Source: Cercis canadensis (Eukaryota > Streptophyta > Magnoliopsida > Fabales > Fabaceae). Taken from it: a stretch of DNA of 64,000 bases. Of the stretch, positions 1 to 10,696 are shown piece by piece (the stretch's first letter is position 1; every line of letters begins with the position of its first letter). Made by a program: the position numbers and the translations under genes. The stretch spans positions 668,752-732,751 of the forward strand of contig QAOA01000580.1 of the NCBI GenBank assembly GCA_003255065.1, written 5' to 3'. Below the pieces are notes generated by a model. That model made no database searches. It had not been told where the DNA came from and saw nothing but the letters and a program-made list of their open reading frames with translations.

Positions 1-222
1 CGGATATATACTGGGTTTGAAACAACGCAATTGTGATTTCGTTTGAAGCAATGGTAGTCTGTAACAGTCTTATTTTTCTTTTCTTTCCTCTGTACTTGTC
101 TTCACATTCAAAGATTGATTTGTGTTTCTATTTCATCACTGCAATGCCTAAACCTTGTTCGAAGTATTGAGTCTTGACAGATATATTGAAAAGCTGATAT
201 AAGATGTAAAAAAAATTTACAG

Positions 223-1167
223 TTGAAAGTCAAAAACCGGACGCCGGCAAATGTCTCCATGCTCATCCTCCAGGTTGAAACCCTGCAAAATGAATTGTTG
301 GAGATAGTAGAAGAATTGCAAACCATGGAAGCTCTTAACCAAACTCTAATACTTAAAGAGCGTGCAAGTAACCTTGAGCTCCAAGAAGCTCGCAAAGAAT
401 TGTTAAATGTAAGAGTTTAGTCTCTTCACCACATGTTATATACTTGTTTGAATGTTACAGATACTCAGTGTTCCTAGAATATATATACAAACTATCTCAA
501 TGAATAGAAGATTTTACAGAAATCATGTCTGATGTACAGGGTTTGGAAGATATTTGTAGTGGACAGAACATTTTTGGAATTAAAAGGATGGGAGAGGCAG
601 ATCGGGAACCTTTTCAACATTTATGCTTGCGGAAGTTTCCTGAAGATTGGGAGGTGAAATCTGCAGAGCTAAGTTCGTGGTGGCAATCAATCGTGACCAA
701 TGCAAATTGGTATCCTTTCAAAATGGAATTCACAAATGGAAAACTCCAAGTAATATTCTATACCAATGACGCAAAGTGGTTCTAAAATACTTACCATTAA
801 AGAAATTTTACAAGATGCTGGGAAATTTCAACAGTTCATCAGCAATTGCAACATCAATTTGACTGAAAGTTTCCTCTGTATCTCATGAGTCTATATTCCT
901 TATGTAACTTTCTGTTCTTTGAAAGTGCAGGAAGTGATTGATGAAGAGGACAGTAAGTTGAAGGAATTGAAAAGTACCTGTGGTAAGGTAGCATTCAAAG
1001 CTGTAGCTGAAGCACGCCTGGAATTAAATGAGTACAATCCGAGTGGAAGGTATGTGGTTCCTGAACTATGGAACTTCAAGGAGGCAAGAAAAGCCAATCT
1101 AAAGGAGATAATTAAATACATGATGCAAGAATTGCAGGTGTCAAACACTCTTAAGCGACAAAGATGA
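223..1167 (+). CDS. FDM: FDM/IDN2-like XH-domain protein, 3' part of gene
   Basis: Last three coding exons of a gene that begins left of the window: 223-408, 540-749 and 931-1167 (210 codons plus stop). The first exon reads as a heptad-like coiled coil (LQNELLEI, then ERASNLELQEARKELLN). The other two carry the XH domain, with its conserved IKRMGE, WYPFK, VIDEEDSKLK, NEYNPSGRY and VPELWNFKE blocks. XH proteins of the FDM/IDN2 family are known to bind AGO4/AGO9-linked RNA through a separate XS domain and to act in RNA-directed DNA methylation. The XS and zinc-finger parts would lie outside the window. The middle exon must start after the AG at 538-539. The earlier AG at 518-519 would shift the frame, whereas 539 joins in phase 0 and restores the expected ELLN-GLED junction. 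The visible part has no stops, so it looks functional, but the whole gene cannot be judged. Confidence 0.88.
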
Positions 1168-1842
1168 CTATCCCATCACCTCTTTCTGTTACTGCCACAA
1201 CTTGGAATTTATGTGCTACTCACACACCATGATTAATGCTTGGATACTTAGTGATACTTCAGCTATACTTGTACATGAACCAGTTTTGTATTCTTGAGGC
1301 ACGTGTCTTTACAGCCATTGAAATCTTTTTCTACTTAGAAGTCAACAGTATCTTTGCTTTCCTACAAGGGCAGGAGTTATTGTACTCATGCTCCATTACA
1401 CACAGTTTGACGTTGTGCTTTTGTTGTAACTTAAGCATTTGTATATTCATCATGATCAGACTCAGTTGTAAGTAATGGTATATATTTTATCCTTCAATTT
1501 AGAGGAATATAGAAAGAGGATAAATCATGACGCCATTAGTAACCTACGGCCTTTGGTTCGTAATGTAATTAAGGTCCAAATGTGACTCTTACAAATAAAT
1601 TCTTAAGAATCATTACATAAGGTCATCAACAGTATAAATGGGACTCAACCAAAAAAAGTATAAATGGGAGAAAATTGAAGTGTTCAAATTTTTCTGCGAA
1701 AATTATTTTAACATCCTTTAAATTTTACTATATTATAATTTAATGTTAATTAGTCATATACTTCCAATCTAGCATCTAAAAATATTCTGAATCTCTTTTT
1801 AAAGAATTTCCTTTTTTTTTTCGGAGGTAAAAAAATTCTTAT

Positions 1843-1885
<43 letters not shown>

Positions 1886-2330
1886 TGGTTTCTTAAGTTG
1901 GTAAAAAAATTCATTTGGTTTCTCTCTAAATGTCTAAATATTATTTCATGTTATGTAATTATTTTGTTAACACATATGATTATCTTTTAGTGTTACATGA
2001 TTATTTTATTTTGATATGTGATTATCTTTTGGTACTATATGATTACCATATTCAAAAATAAATAAAATATATATACATATAAGCAAAATAATTATATAAC
2101 ACTGAAAAATATTTTGAATATTTTATATCAATGTAAAACCAAATTGAAATGTTTTTATATTTATAATCAAATATTTTTTTTTATCAATTAGAAAACTAAA
2201 TCATAATTCTTTCGATTGCAATTGCGTAGCTATTTACCTATAAAAAAAAAAAAAAAATTCTCTCCAAAAAAAATTAAAAAAAGGGAGGGGAAGAAGAAAC
2301 CTCGCGAAACCCTAAATAAACCGGAGAAGT
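1168..2330. other. 3' flank and AT-rich spacer
   Basis: This is the 3' untranslated region of the FDM-like gene followed by spacer. A TA dinucleotide run lies at about 1847-1878. Several short open frames are present, but none shows coding character. Confidence 0.5.
1847..1878. repeat. (AT)n microsatellite
   Basis: About 16 uninterrupted AT units, probably length-polymorphic. Confidence 0.9.
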
Positions 2331-3600
2331 ATATATGTGGCATTCTTGGCCCTCCTTTAGCCTCCGCCGGTCTATTTAAGACCAAGAGGGCAAAGGGGCT
2401 GTGATTACAAAGAGAGAGGGCTTGAGTGGGATTTAGAATTGGAAGGGCAGATGTGTAGGATTTGACGGTGCCGCCCAACCCTTTTCACCAAAGGTTTTGG
2501 CTTTTGGTATCTCAGATCCTTTCTTCCTCTTCCCTTCTGATTGAATTGGATTTTTCCCACAGTGACAGAGCTTTCAAAATTTACACTTGATATGAGCCCT
2601 CTAAGCTTCTTCTGCTTCTTATTTTTCTGCAATTTTCCAGATTTGCACTGATTGTATTTTGAGAGAAAGCACTTGTTTTCGTTTGTTTTCTCGTTGAATA
2701 ATCAGTGCGTACAGAGAAAGCCTGATTACAACTGCTTCTGCTTATTTCCGAACAAGTTTTCTTGTTTATGGAGATACGGTAGCTGTGGTTCTAATTAGGC
2801 AGCGGCCAGACAACCGTAGTGATGGTATCCACAGATGATGGGTTCTTTTATCCCATTTCGTCTACTGATTCCATCTCACATATTTTCTTCTTACTGCTAA
2901 TCATATTTCTCTCCGTTTCTTCAAATTTTGTGCTAAATTTTGAGCCTTTTTTTAATTTTGGAGGAATCAATTGACTGGGCACAGTTCTGGAGATTCATAA
3001 ACTGTTCATTTTCTGAGCCTTGCACCTTTTATAGCTCCATTTGTGTCAGTGAAACATGGGAAGCAGTGGGCACAGTTCATTGACCCTTGCATTTGGAAAG
3101 CCCTAAAAAATGAAAATTATTAATCTTTGTGGATGCCTGTTGGAATTTGAAGTGTTCATTGCCCTTGTTACTAATTGGAAATTGAGTTCTAAGTGAATAA
3201 TGATACTTGTGATTAGGGGATGGAATACAGGTCATGCTATTGCTAACTTGAGATCAATATGAACTAATTCATGTGTGGAAACTTTGCAGCATTGCAATGA
3301 TCTGCTGCAAGTCTCCCCAATTGTCACTCTTTTGATGACCAAAGAGAAGTCTTTTACAGATCTCTTCACTCAAAAAAATTCATTCAAGGGAGAAACTCAC
3401 TAATAAATCATAAAGGAAAAGGGTTGTTGAAAGATTCTAGATTCATGTTTTGACTACAAACAAATTTTGAGAGGTAGTTTCATTCCTACTATGCTAGATG
3501 GGTGTAGTTTCTAAAATCAAAATAATGCAGGTAACTGCAGATACTAGAGATGGGTCAACTAATGCCTCCTAACGAGAGCATTGTCAGGAAGAAAAAAAAG
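2330..3600 (+). ncRNA. possible non-coding or leader transcript, unresolved
   Basis: This stretch is less AT-rich than its surroundings and looks like a plant promoter followed by a long leader. A TATA-like CTATTTAAG lies near 2370, followed by purine-rich and then CT-rich tracts typical of 5' leaders. No frame is open long enough for a protein, and I did not match any known plant microRNA or tasiRNA motif here. It could be a long non-coding RNA, an unannotated leader, or a decayed gene. The call rests only on base composition and the TATA-like box. Confidence 0.2.
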
Positions 3601-4046
3601 AGTGGTGTACTACACTACAAGTGTGATGTCTTGATCACTTAAACTAAAACTTCATATCAAATCAATTGGAAATGTCTAAAAATTTTGTTTGAGCCTTTTT
3701 TATTTCCCTTTTCTGCTGAACTTGTTTGTCTTGTGTAAAAGAAATCAAAATTTAATTAACCAAATTATAAATCCAAAATTTATGTGTTCTAAGGTTACAG
3801 TTTTGGGCCCATAACCCATAGAAACAGCTGAAATTGGGCTTAAACCAGTAAAAATAAAAAAGATGACTTCAGGTTTATGTTTAAGGACACTATAGTTTTG
3901 GGTTTTTTGTGATTCTCTTTAAGCCGGGAATGTTATTGCTGCACTGTATGAGGCTCTCAGTTGGAGCACCAACCTCTTCTCCATCCCTCCCCGGCCCAAG
4001 GCCTAAAAACAACTTTCCTTCCTATATATGTATTTAAAAAAATTTG
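3600..4046. other. spacer, no gene seen
   Basis: Short blocks with GGGCCC/GCCCA motifs occur around 3805-3840 and 3995-4005, as in many plant promoters. No downstream gene could be attached to them. Confidence 0.4.
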
Positions 4047-4309
4047 GAGCTAAGGAATTACATGTATTTTATAATAGAGTGTATATAATAAACAAAGAAT
4101 TTTATAAATTCAAATATTTGAAATGCTATATTTTAATTATATGTATTTTGAATTCACAAAAATTTGTCGAATACTCCATCCAAACACAATCTTATTCTAA
4201 AATTCACAAAAATTAAAAATACATGTAATCAAAATGCAGTATTTCAAATACTTGAATTTGTAAAATATTTTGTTTGTATTCATTTTATTATAAAAGAGAA
4301 ATTTAGCTC
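4047..4309. mobile_element. foldback element (MITE-like)
   Basis: The two halves form an imperfect inverted repeat over the full length. The ends match as GAGCTAA at 4047-4053 and TTAGCTC at 4303-4309. Inner arms such as AAATTCAAATATTTGAAATGC (left) return inverted as ATTTCAAATACTTGAATTT (right). There is no coding capacity. Arms meeting at a short centre suggest a foldback or MITE, but I could not define a target duplication, so the superfamily is unknown. Confidence 0.6.
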
Positions 4310-4323
4310 AAAAAAAGAAACAC

Positions 4324-4432
4324 ATGAGTCAACTTGTCATAGGCTCATTGAGTCAACTCGCCACCGACTTAATATTAACAAATTCAATAAGTTAACTCGC
4401 CACAAACTCATTGAGTCAACTCGTTGCCATTG
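4324..4432. repeat. short tandem repeats containing GAGTCAACT
   Basis: Four diverged copies of a unit built on (CTCATT)GAGTCAACTCGCCAC lie directly after the foldback element, with an AATAAGTTAACTCGCCAC variant. This may be a decayed internal repeat of a larger element. Confidence 0.5.
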
Positions 4433-5866
4433 TTAAAATATACAACAAGTTTGATTCTCTTGTTTGGAAACCCTTGCTTGCTTAATTATTGAGTTGCTAG
4501 TAGTTGATAAAGGCTTCATTCAATTTTACAATGAGTTGGGAGCTTGATCATTTTTTTATATGTTTGGTGAAAGGAGAAGTAGGAAGGAAGAGTTGTTTGC
4601 ATCAACGGTGGAGTTGGTGGTCGAGGAAGACAATGTTGGTGGGCAGCGGCAATGGTTGGAGGAGTGCTAGGATGGTGAACAAAATGAAGAGGAGAGATAT
4701 GAGAGGGTGGGGTGGGAAGGAGAGGAGAGGTATGGGGTTTTGGGGAGAAAGAGAGACACTAGAAAATGAATTTAAAATTTACTTTATTTATAGTAAATTT
4801 GAAATACATTATATTAAAACTTTAAAAGTCATTAAAAAATATATTAGAATTTTGAAAATACTTTTAAAAATTATCTAAACAAGATAATTAAAATTTAATA
4901 TTTTAAATACATTCTATATATGCAAGAGTTACAAAAGATGCCAATTTACTTGGCTTCCATGTCGATAAAATTAATCTTGACCAAGAAACAATTTCGAAAA
5001 CATGAATACTCTACCCATCATTTTGCATTTTAATAATGTAGATACTATTTTAAAAAGAAACAAGTTAGGATAGACATCACGCAAAGCATATGGTGAGACA
5101 AATACACCTAAATGATACTTTAATTCGTGCATTTTGTCAAACATACATTAGCATCTTTTCTTTTCTCTTTATCTTTCTCGGAGTAGGAGAAGCAAACTTC
5201 AACCATGTATATATAAAGAAAGAAACATTTAACTAAAAATTCAAAATTTGTTACAGTATTACAGTACTCCACTCCAATTTAGTGCTTCACCTAATAATAA
5301 TCTACAATTTTAATTAATAAAACATGGTTTCTATTTTCTCTTGAATGCAGCATCCTGTAATGTAATGGTTAATTTCTCATCTTAAAATTTTTCTACTGAA
5401 TAAAGATTTACAAATAAAAAAGTTGTCGATGTCAATGAAAACAGAGTATATATTCTCTGCAGATGGGTTGAACTATTAAATTCAGTGACACTAGCACAAG
5501 AGAACTAGAAAAGCAACATTAATTTACTTGATTATGTATATAGTAAGTAAGAATAGCTGCGGGCTCATGAATTTGCAGCCACTTCAGCTCCTTACAATTT
5601 CTCTTTTCCTTTTCAGTGCATACTAGCATCATTGAATCTGATCCCGCATTCCCAAACAAAGGAGAAATCAAAAGTCAAAAAGGTTCACTAATCACTACCA
5701 CCCCTTCCCATACACTCTCTCTCTCTGTTTTTTCTCGCCGTTTCCCGCATATCCACATTCCAAGGAAAATAACAGGAAAAAAAAAAAAAAAAAGACCCAA
5801 ACAACAGCAAAAAGCAGAATAGCCGAAAGGACATTGATTTATAATTTAGCGGCAAATTTTGAATTT
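4433..5866. other. spacer and expansin 3' flank
   Basis: The left part holds a purine-rich stretch (about 4570-4760) whose open frame has no recognisable protein features. The rest is AT-rich. The part next to 5866 should contain the 3' untranslated region of the minus-strand expansin gene. No separate gene was seen. Confidence 0.4.
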
Positions 5867-7455
5867 TCAGACCCTGAAATTTTTTCCCGCGAAAGTTTGT
5901 CCAAATTGCCAATTTGCCGGAACTATGTTCCATGAAGTGGAAGTGCGACGGTCACTGGCTGTCACCCTAAACGACAGTGACTGTCCAACCAAAACGGCGT
6001 TTGACTGCCAGTTCTGTCCCCAGTTCCGGCTCATGCTCATCCATCCAGTCCTTGACCCTTTCACGCTCACCCTCACCAGATCCCCTGCACCCGCCACGTT
6101 GGTCACCAAAACCAAGTTGAAGTAACGGAACCCGTTAATCGTGAATCTGATCCCTCCTTGTTTCCGGCATGGCACCCTGCACACAGCCACACCGAATTAA
6201 ACATTGGCCATGAATTCAAGATATACGCGCTTTTTTAAAAAAATTTCTACGTAAAAAAAAAAAAGACACAATTACAAAAATACATGGTACATGGTACACT
6301 GAACAGACATAAAGATGATTCCAGTTTTATGTTTGCTAGGGGATTGTGAAATTACGCGGCAAGGAGTGGATTCCATTCCCTTCGTCAAAAACCTGAACCG
6401 GTTTTAGATGGACGGACTTGATTCTCTGTCTGGAGTTAGGGGCCCACCACTTTGACGTGGAAAAAGGTAAAAGGATTGCCTCATGACCTATCAACGGTTC
6501 TGATTTTACGAAAATAAACAGTACCGTTTCTGAGTAGTTTTCAGAGGACGGTGCAGAAACCTCAGACACAAAACAGGACCAATCATCTACTGTCTAGTCT
6601 CTACCACATCATAAACGACTATTATTGGAGCAAAATTATTAATGTTAAAACCTAGTCGTTTTCTTGCCAAATCTACGAAAGCATGCAACGACGTCGTTTG
6701 TATAAACAGACAGCGGAAGACAGACATACCGGCGGTAAGAGACGGGGACGATGCCGGCACGGTACTCGGCGATTTTAAGGAACATGGGCATGGCGAGGTC
6801 GAAGTGGGACCTAGGAGGGTTGCACCAGCCGCCATTGTCGCTGGGTTGAGCGTAGTTCGGAGGGCAAAAGTTGGTGGCGGTGACGAAAATGGAAGGGCTA
6901 CCGGAATGGCACCATTGTGGATCATTAGCGCACTTAATCTCAAAGCAAGATCCACAGCTAAACCCATTGTTGAATAGAGCAGTGCTCAGAGCTGCAGTGT
7001 TAACGCCATAGCCTTGGCTGTATAAGTTTCCATAGCCACAAGCCCCTCCTGCAAAGAGGACAGAGAAGAAAATCAAAATTAATAACAACTTGTAGAATTT
7101 CACAAATGGGTATTCTTCTTGACGATTAAAGCAGGAAACTTTTTGAGTTTTTTTTTTCTCCATGAGATACTTGAGCGGAAAACAGAGTAACAAGAGGGAA
7201 ATTGAACATTCTTGTGGACTTGAAGAAGCTATAACATTAAAGGTGGACGCTTTTTGTGTGTGGTTTGATTGAAAGTTGAATATAAGTGTTTAGTTGGCGA
7301 GAGATACCCATAGTTCCAGAGGCATCGCTGCCACCATAGAAGGTGGCGTGAGCGCTCTGCCATTCCCCGCCGGTGTAGACACCGGGTATTCTGGCCTCGG
7401 TGGCTGTCAGAAATGCCAAGAGAGAAACAATGCCGACGATGCTGACCACTGCCAT
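5867..7455 (-). CDS. EXPA: alpha-expansin, EXPA4-like
   Basis: Three exons on the minus strand, 7455-7308, 7048-6730 and 6176-5867, encode 258 aa, the usual EXPA length. Residues 1-21 are a signal peptide ending before RIPGVY. The family-45-hydrolase-like domain follows, with [17 protein letters not shown], paired cysteines (C81, C84, C89, C96, C111, C125) and the HFD motif at residues 131-133. The C-terminal carbohydrate-binding half includes [15 protein letters not shown] and the closing WQFGQTF. Both introns are in the positions usual for EXPA genes (split Gly50 codon and Arg codon before VPCRK). Alpha-expansins are secreted and loosen cell walls at acidic pH without hydrolysis. The overall pattern is closest to the EXPA4 clade as I remember it, so the subgroup is less certain than the family. 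No break or missing key residue was seen. Confidence 0.95.
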
Positions 7456-7537
7456 TGCTTTTAATGCTCTCAGAATTGCAGAGAGCGATAAGGATTTTGG
7501 AGGGAGTGAGGATTTCTGAAGAAGAAACAGAGCAAGG

Positions 7538-7552
7538 ACTGCTATTTATGGA
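7538..7552 (-). promoter_or_regulatory. TATA box of the expansin gene
   Basis: The minus strand reads CCATAAATAGC about 90 bases upstream of the expansin ATG at 7455, a normal distance for a TATA box plus a short leader. Confidence 0.55.
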
Positions 7553-8935
7553 GGGAGAGGCAGAGCAAAGTGGGGCACATAGAGAAAAAAAAAAAATTGA
7601 AATTTGTGAGACGAAATTATCACCCTTAATTAATGCGTCCTAGTCTCCCTTACCCCAGTTAACCTTTTTAAAAACCTTCTATTCTCTTTGTTTGCTGGTA
7701 ATTATAATTATACTCAATTCAAACATATTTACAGTACAGCCACTTGTTGTAATTAATTAATCTTTTTGTTTTTCTTGTTAATAATAAGAAGGGTACAACC
7801 AAATAGTGGGCAATGGGATGAGTGTGTGGGACAAAAGAAGTTAGGGCCATAAGGCTGAAATGAAATCGCTTTGCTTCATTTGCAAGTTTTTAACAATTTT
7901 TCTGAATTTGGATTGTTCTTATTTCATGTGTGTTTGAACTTTGCTTTCCGGATTAGTGTCAAAAGTAAGCAGGATCCCAGAGAAAATAGGAGGCCTTATT
8001 AAGAAAAAATTGTACTAACTCATAGTACGGATCAGATGCAGGTTTATTTGCGATCACACCACGTTGGATTTTTAAGCATATAAATTACTGCAAAAATATG
8101 TTGTAGTAACCTTGATTCTCCTATGACGGCAACAAGTGGAGGAGTCTATTACTACTTTTTCTTTTCCTTTTCCTTTTCCTTTCTACCCAAGTGCTAGTAA
8201 CCATTGGTTCAAGTTCAACATATATGAGAACTTTTCCTTTTTTTTTTTTTTGTGTGNTTTTTGGTGTGATAGATAGTCAAAAAGAAAAATAGTGACATTA
8301 AACTTAATAGGTATTCACTAAACAAAAAACTGTGGGCTTATCAATAAACAAAAATTATTAGTTCAATTGATAAAGATTGAATTACTTTGCTTATAAAGTT
8401 TAAGTTTGAATTTTACTATAAATAATTTTATTTTAATAGATAATTTGTAAGTATTATTATAAATTCTCCTAGAGACATATAAATGTGATAGCCTCTTTTT
8501 TACCTTAAACTTTTATTCACCAAAAAGAAAAATGAGGATTTATTAATTTATTTCTGTGGGTTCTTTTGACTGAAAATGAACTGACTTAGACTTTAAGAAA
8601 ATTAAAGGGAAAAGAAGTAGCTATTTTTGTTAGACTTCAAAATGATCCCATTCCCATGTTAGGTTGGCCTAGATGTCTAGAAGATTAGTAGTTCACACAA
8701 GAAAGTCACGATTGATCAGCGTGCAATTCTCGTGGATAGCATATTAAATTTGAACCGATCAGACAAATTAGATGGTAATATCATAAAAGCAAGTTACTTA
8801 TATGTCTCACTTCAAAATGATAAATTTAGAATTTAATTTTCATTATTTTTTAAATTTATTAGATGCATTGAAATTTAAATCGTTAAAAATATATTTTAAA
8901 TATTTAGTAAAAATTATAATGTATAAATTAACGGG
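7553..8935. other. expansin upstream region and spacer
   Basis: AT-rich DNA with a single N at 8257 next to a T run. A degenerate tRNA-promoter-like stretch (AGTTCAATTGATAAAGATTGA, later AGTTTGAATTTTAC) near 8359-8425 hints at an old SINE but is too weak to call. No coding region was seen. Confidence 0.4.
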
Positions 8936-8939
8936 GATT

Positions 8940-9122
8940 CTATGATACTACGTAAGTATGCCATACTACACTGACGTGGCAAACATACATAATTTTTATA
9001 TTTTATTATATATAAAATATAATTTATTTAATTTTTTAAACAAACTTAAAAACAGTTAATTTGTACACATGTCATTTATTTATTGGTTATTCCTATGTAG
9101 TATGACATACTACATAAATACT
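8940..9122. mobile_element. probable MITE with inverted termini
   Basis: The left end, TACTACGTAAGTATGCCATACTACA, is matched inverted by the right end, with ATGTAGTATGACATACTACAT at about 9097-9117. The interior is AT-rich and non-coding. The exact ends and target duplication could not be fixed. Confidence 0.45.
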
Positions 9123-10400
9123 AAAAATATCTTAAAAATCTCCATAAATTAATTGAAGCAAGAAAATAAAAGAAATTATTAAAAAATAGTATAGAGAAGA
9201 GTAGTTCAGTAAAGCTATAGCCGCCAAATTGCAAAGCGGCAAATTCAACGGACGAGGATGGAATGATGTGGGACCCAACACTCTCCGCATTTATCGCTCC
9301 ACGTATCACGCCGTTCATTACCGTATGGAAATTGTGATTAGCCCCTAACAGATGGCACAAAGAGGGTGCCCGCATTTTCAGACTCACGGCTACCAAGTTT
9401 CTTCTTTATTTTTTTTTGTTTATTTTCTTTTATCTGTATATTTCTTTTTCTTCTTCCTCGTTTTATTTTTAAGTTTGGACACACTTTCATTTCGAGTTGG
9501 TTCAAGCTTTTTGTTCATTGGCTTAGATTTAAAGATATGAGTATTTCACATGAATTTTTGATAGATAATTTATGTTTTACATATTCCAAAAAATTATTTA
9601 TTTCCAAAATAAAATTGTAAGACTTTCAAATTTTGATAAAAATAAATGAAAGAATTTATTTCTCATTATATTAACATTCTTATTTATTCTATTTTATTTT
9701 TCATTAATTGATTTAATTATTTGTACTCAGCACTGGTATTCCGTGCCTGGATCTCTTGAAGAGTTTTGGGGTGAGTAGGGTATATTGTCCAATCATATCA
9801 CGAACCAAATCTAGGAGATATACCACGTAATCAGTATAATTAAGCTGTAGTTGAACAAGAAAGAGCCAACCTTGCAATTTGACTTTGACGCCCTTATCCT
9901 GATGCACGTGAAAATGCTAAAATGGTGTCAATATTTCACCTCACCCTTCCATATTCCCAACAGCTTTCAACTTTCCAAGCACCAATAACTAAAATTATGT
10001 GTTTAGATTACTTGAGTATAATTGATTTAGTCGGCATTGACTTTATTGGCGAGCTTAGTTTTTTCTTTTATATATGCACAGGATTATAGCCTTATTGTCA
10101 AGTTTTGGACAAAAGAAGAAGAAAGAGCAAGTAAGTGTGTCAACACTTCCTCCTTTCCACTACTACCTACCAAAGCACCAATTTTAATCACATTATTCAC
10201 TGCCTTCCAAGTTAGGATTGTTTCCATACTGTACCTGTGAAACTGTTTATTATTTATACCTACTATATAGTTTCAGCATTAATGCTATTTCACCTATTGC
10301 GATTTTCTTAAAGATATTCTCTTCTCCTTCTTTTTTTTAAACCTAAACTAAGTTGGATACTTTAAGGTCAAGATTAAGACTCTACTCAAAACGTTATACA
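9123..10400. other. spacer with one unrecognised possible coding relic
   Basis: Mostly AT-rich. A minus-strand frame at 9713-9907 has a less biased composition and a protein-like sequence (YTDYVVYLLDLVRDMIGQ, then RSRHGIPVL). I do not recognise it, and no adjoining exons were found. It could be a fragment of a decayed gene or element. Confidence 0.3.
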
Positions 10401-10687
10401 GGGCTAATTGACTGAAATAATACATTTTTATAAACTATTTACATAAATGAGACAGTTTTTAAACTATTTATTTAAAATAAATACTTTTAAATATTTTATT
10501 AATTTTTCAATGAAAGTGAAACGTAAAAAAAATTAGTAGTGAACACATTTTATCTCTAGAGCGTGTTCACTACTTGACTTTTTTTATGTTTCACTTTCGT
10601 TAAAATATTTAAAAGTGTTCATTTTAAGTAAATAATTTAAAAACTGACTCATTAGTTTACAAAAATATATTATTAAAGTAAATTTGC
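10401..10687. mobile_element. foldback MITE with 9-bp target duplication
   Basis: The element is 287 bp and folds back over nearly its whole length. The left arm runs from GGGCTAATTGACTG through AAAGTGAAACGTAAAAAAA to TAGTGAACAC, and the right arm repeats these inverted. CGTTATACA occurs on both sides, at 10392-10400 and 10688-10696, as expected for a target-site duplication. Nine bases suggest a Mutator-like origin, but an 8-bp reading (hAT) also fits. It is non-coding. Confidence 0.8.
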
Positions 10688-10696
10688 CGTTATACA

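Noticed and set aside
6642-6977. Plus-strand open frame of 111 codons
   Set aside because: It is antisense to expansin exon 2, and the minus strand encodes the conserved family sequence.
8340-8470. tRNA-derived SINE
   Set aside because: The A-box- and B-box-like motifs are too degenerate, and no poly(A)/T tail or target duplication could be shown.
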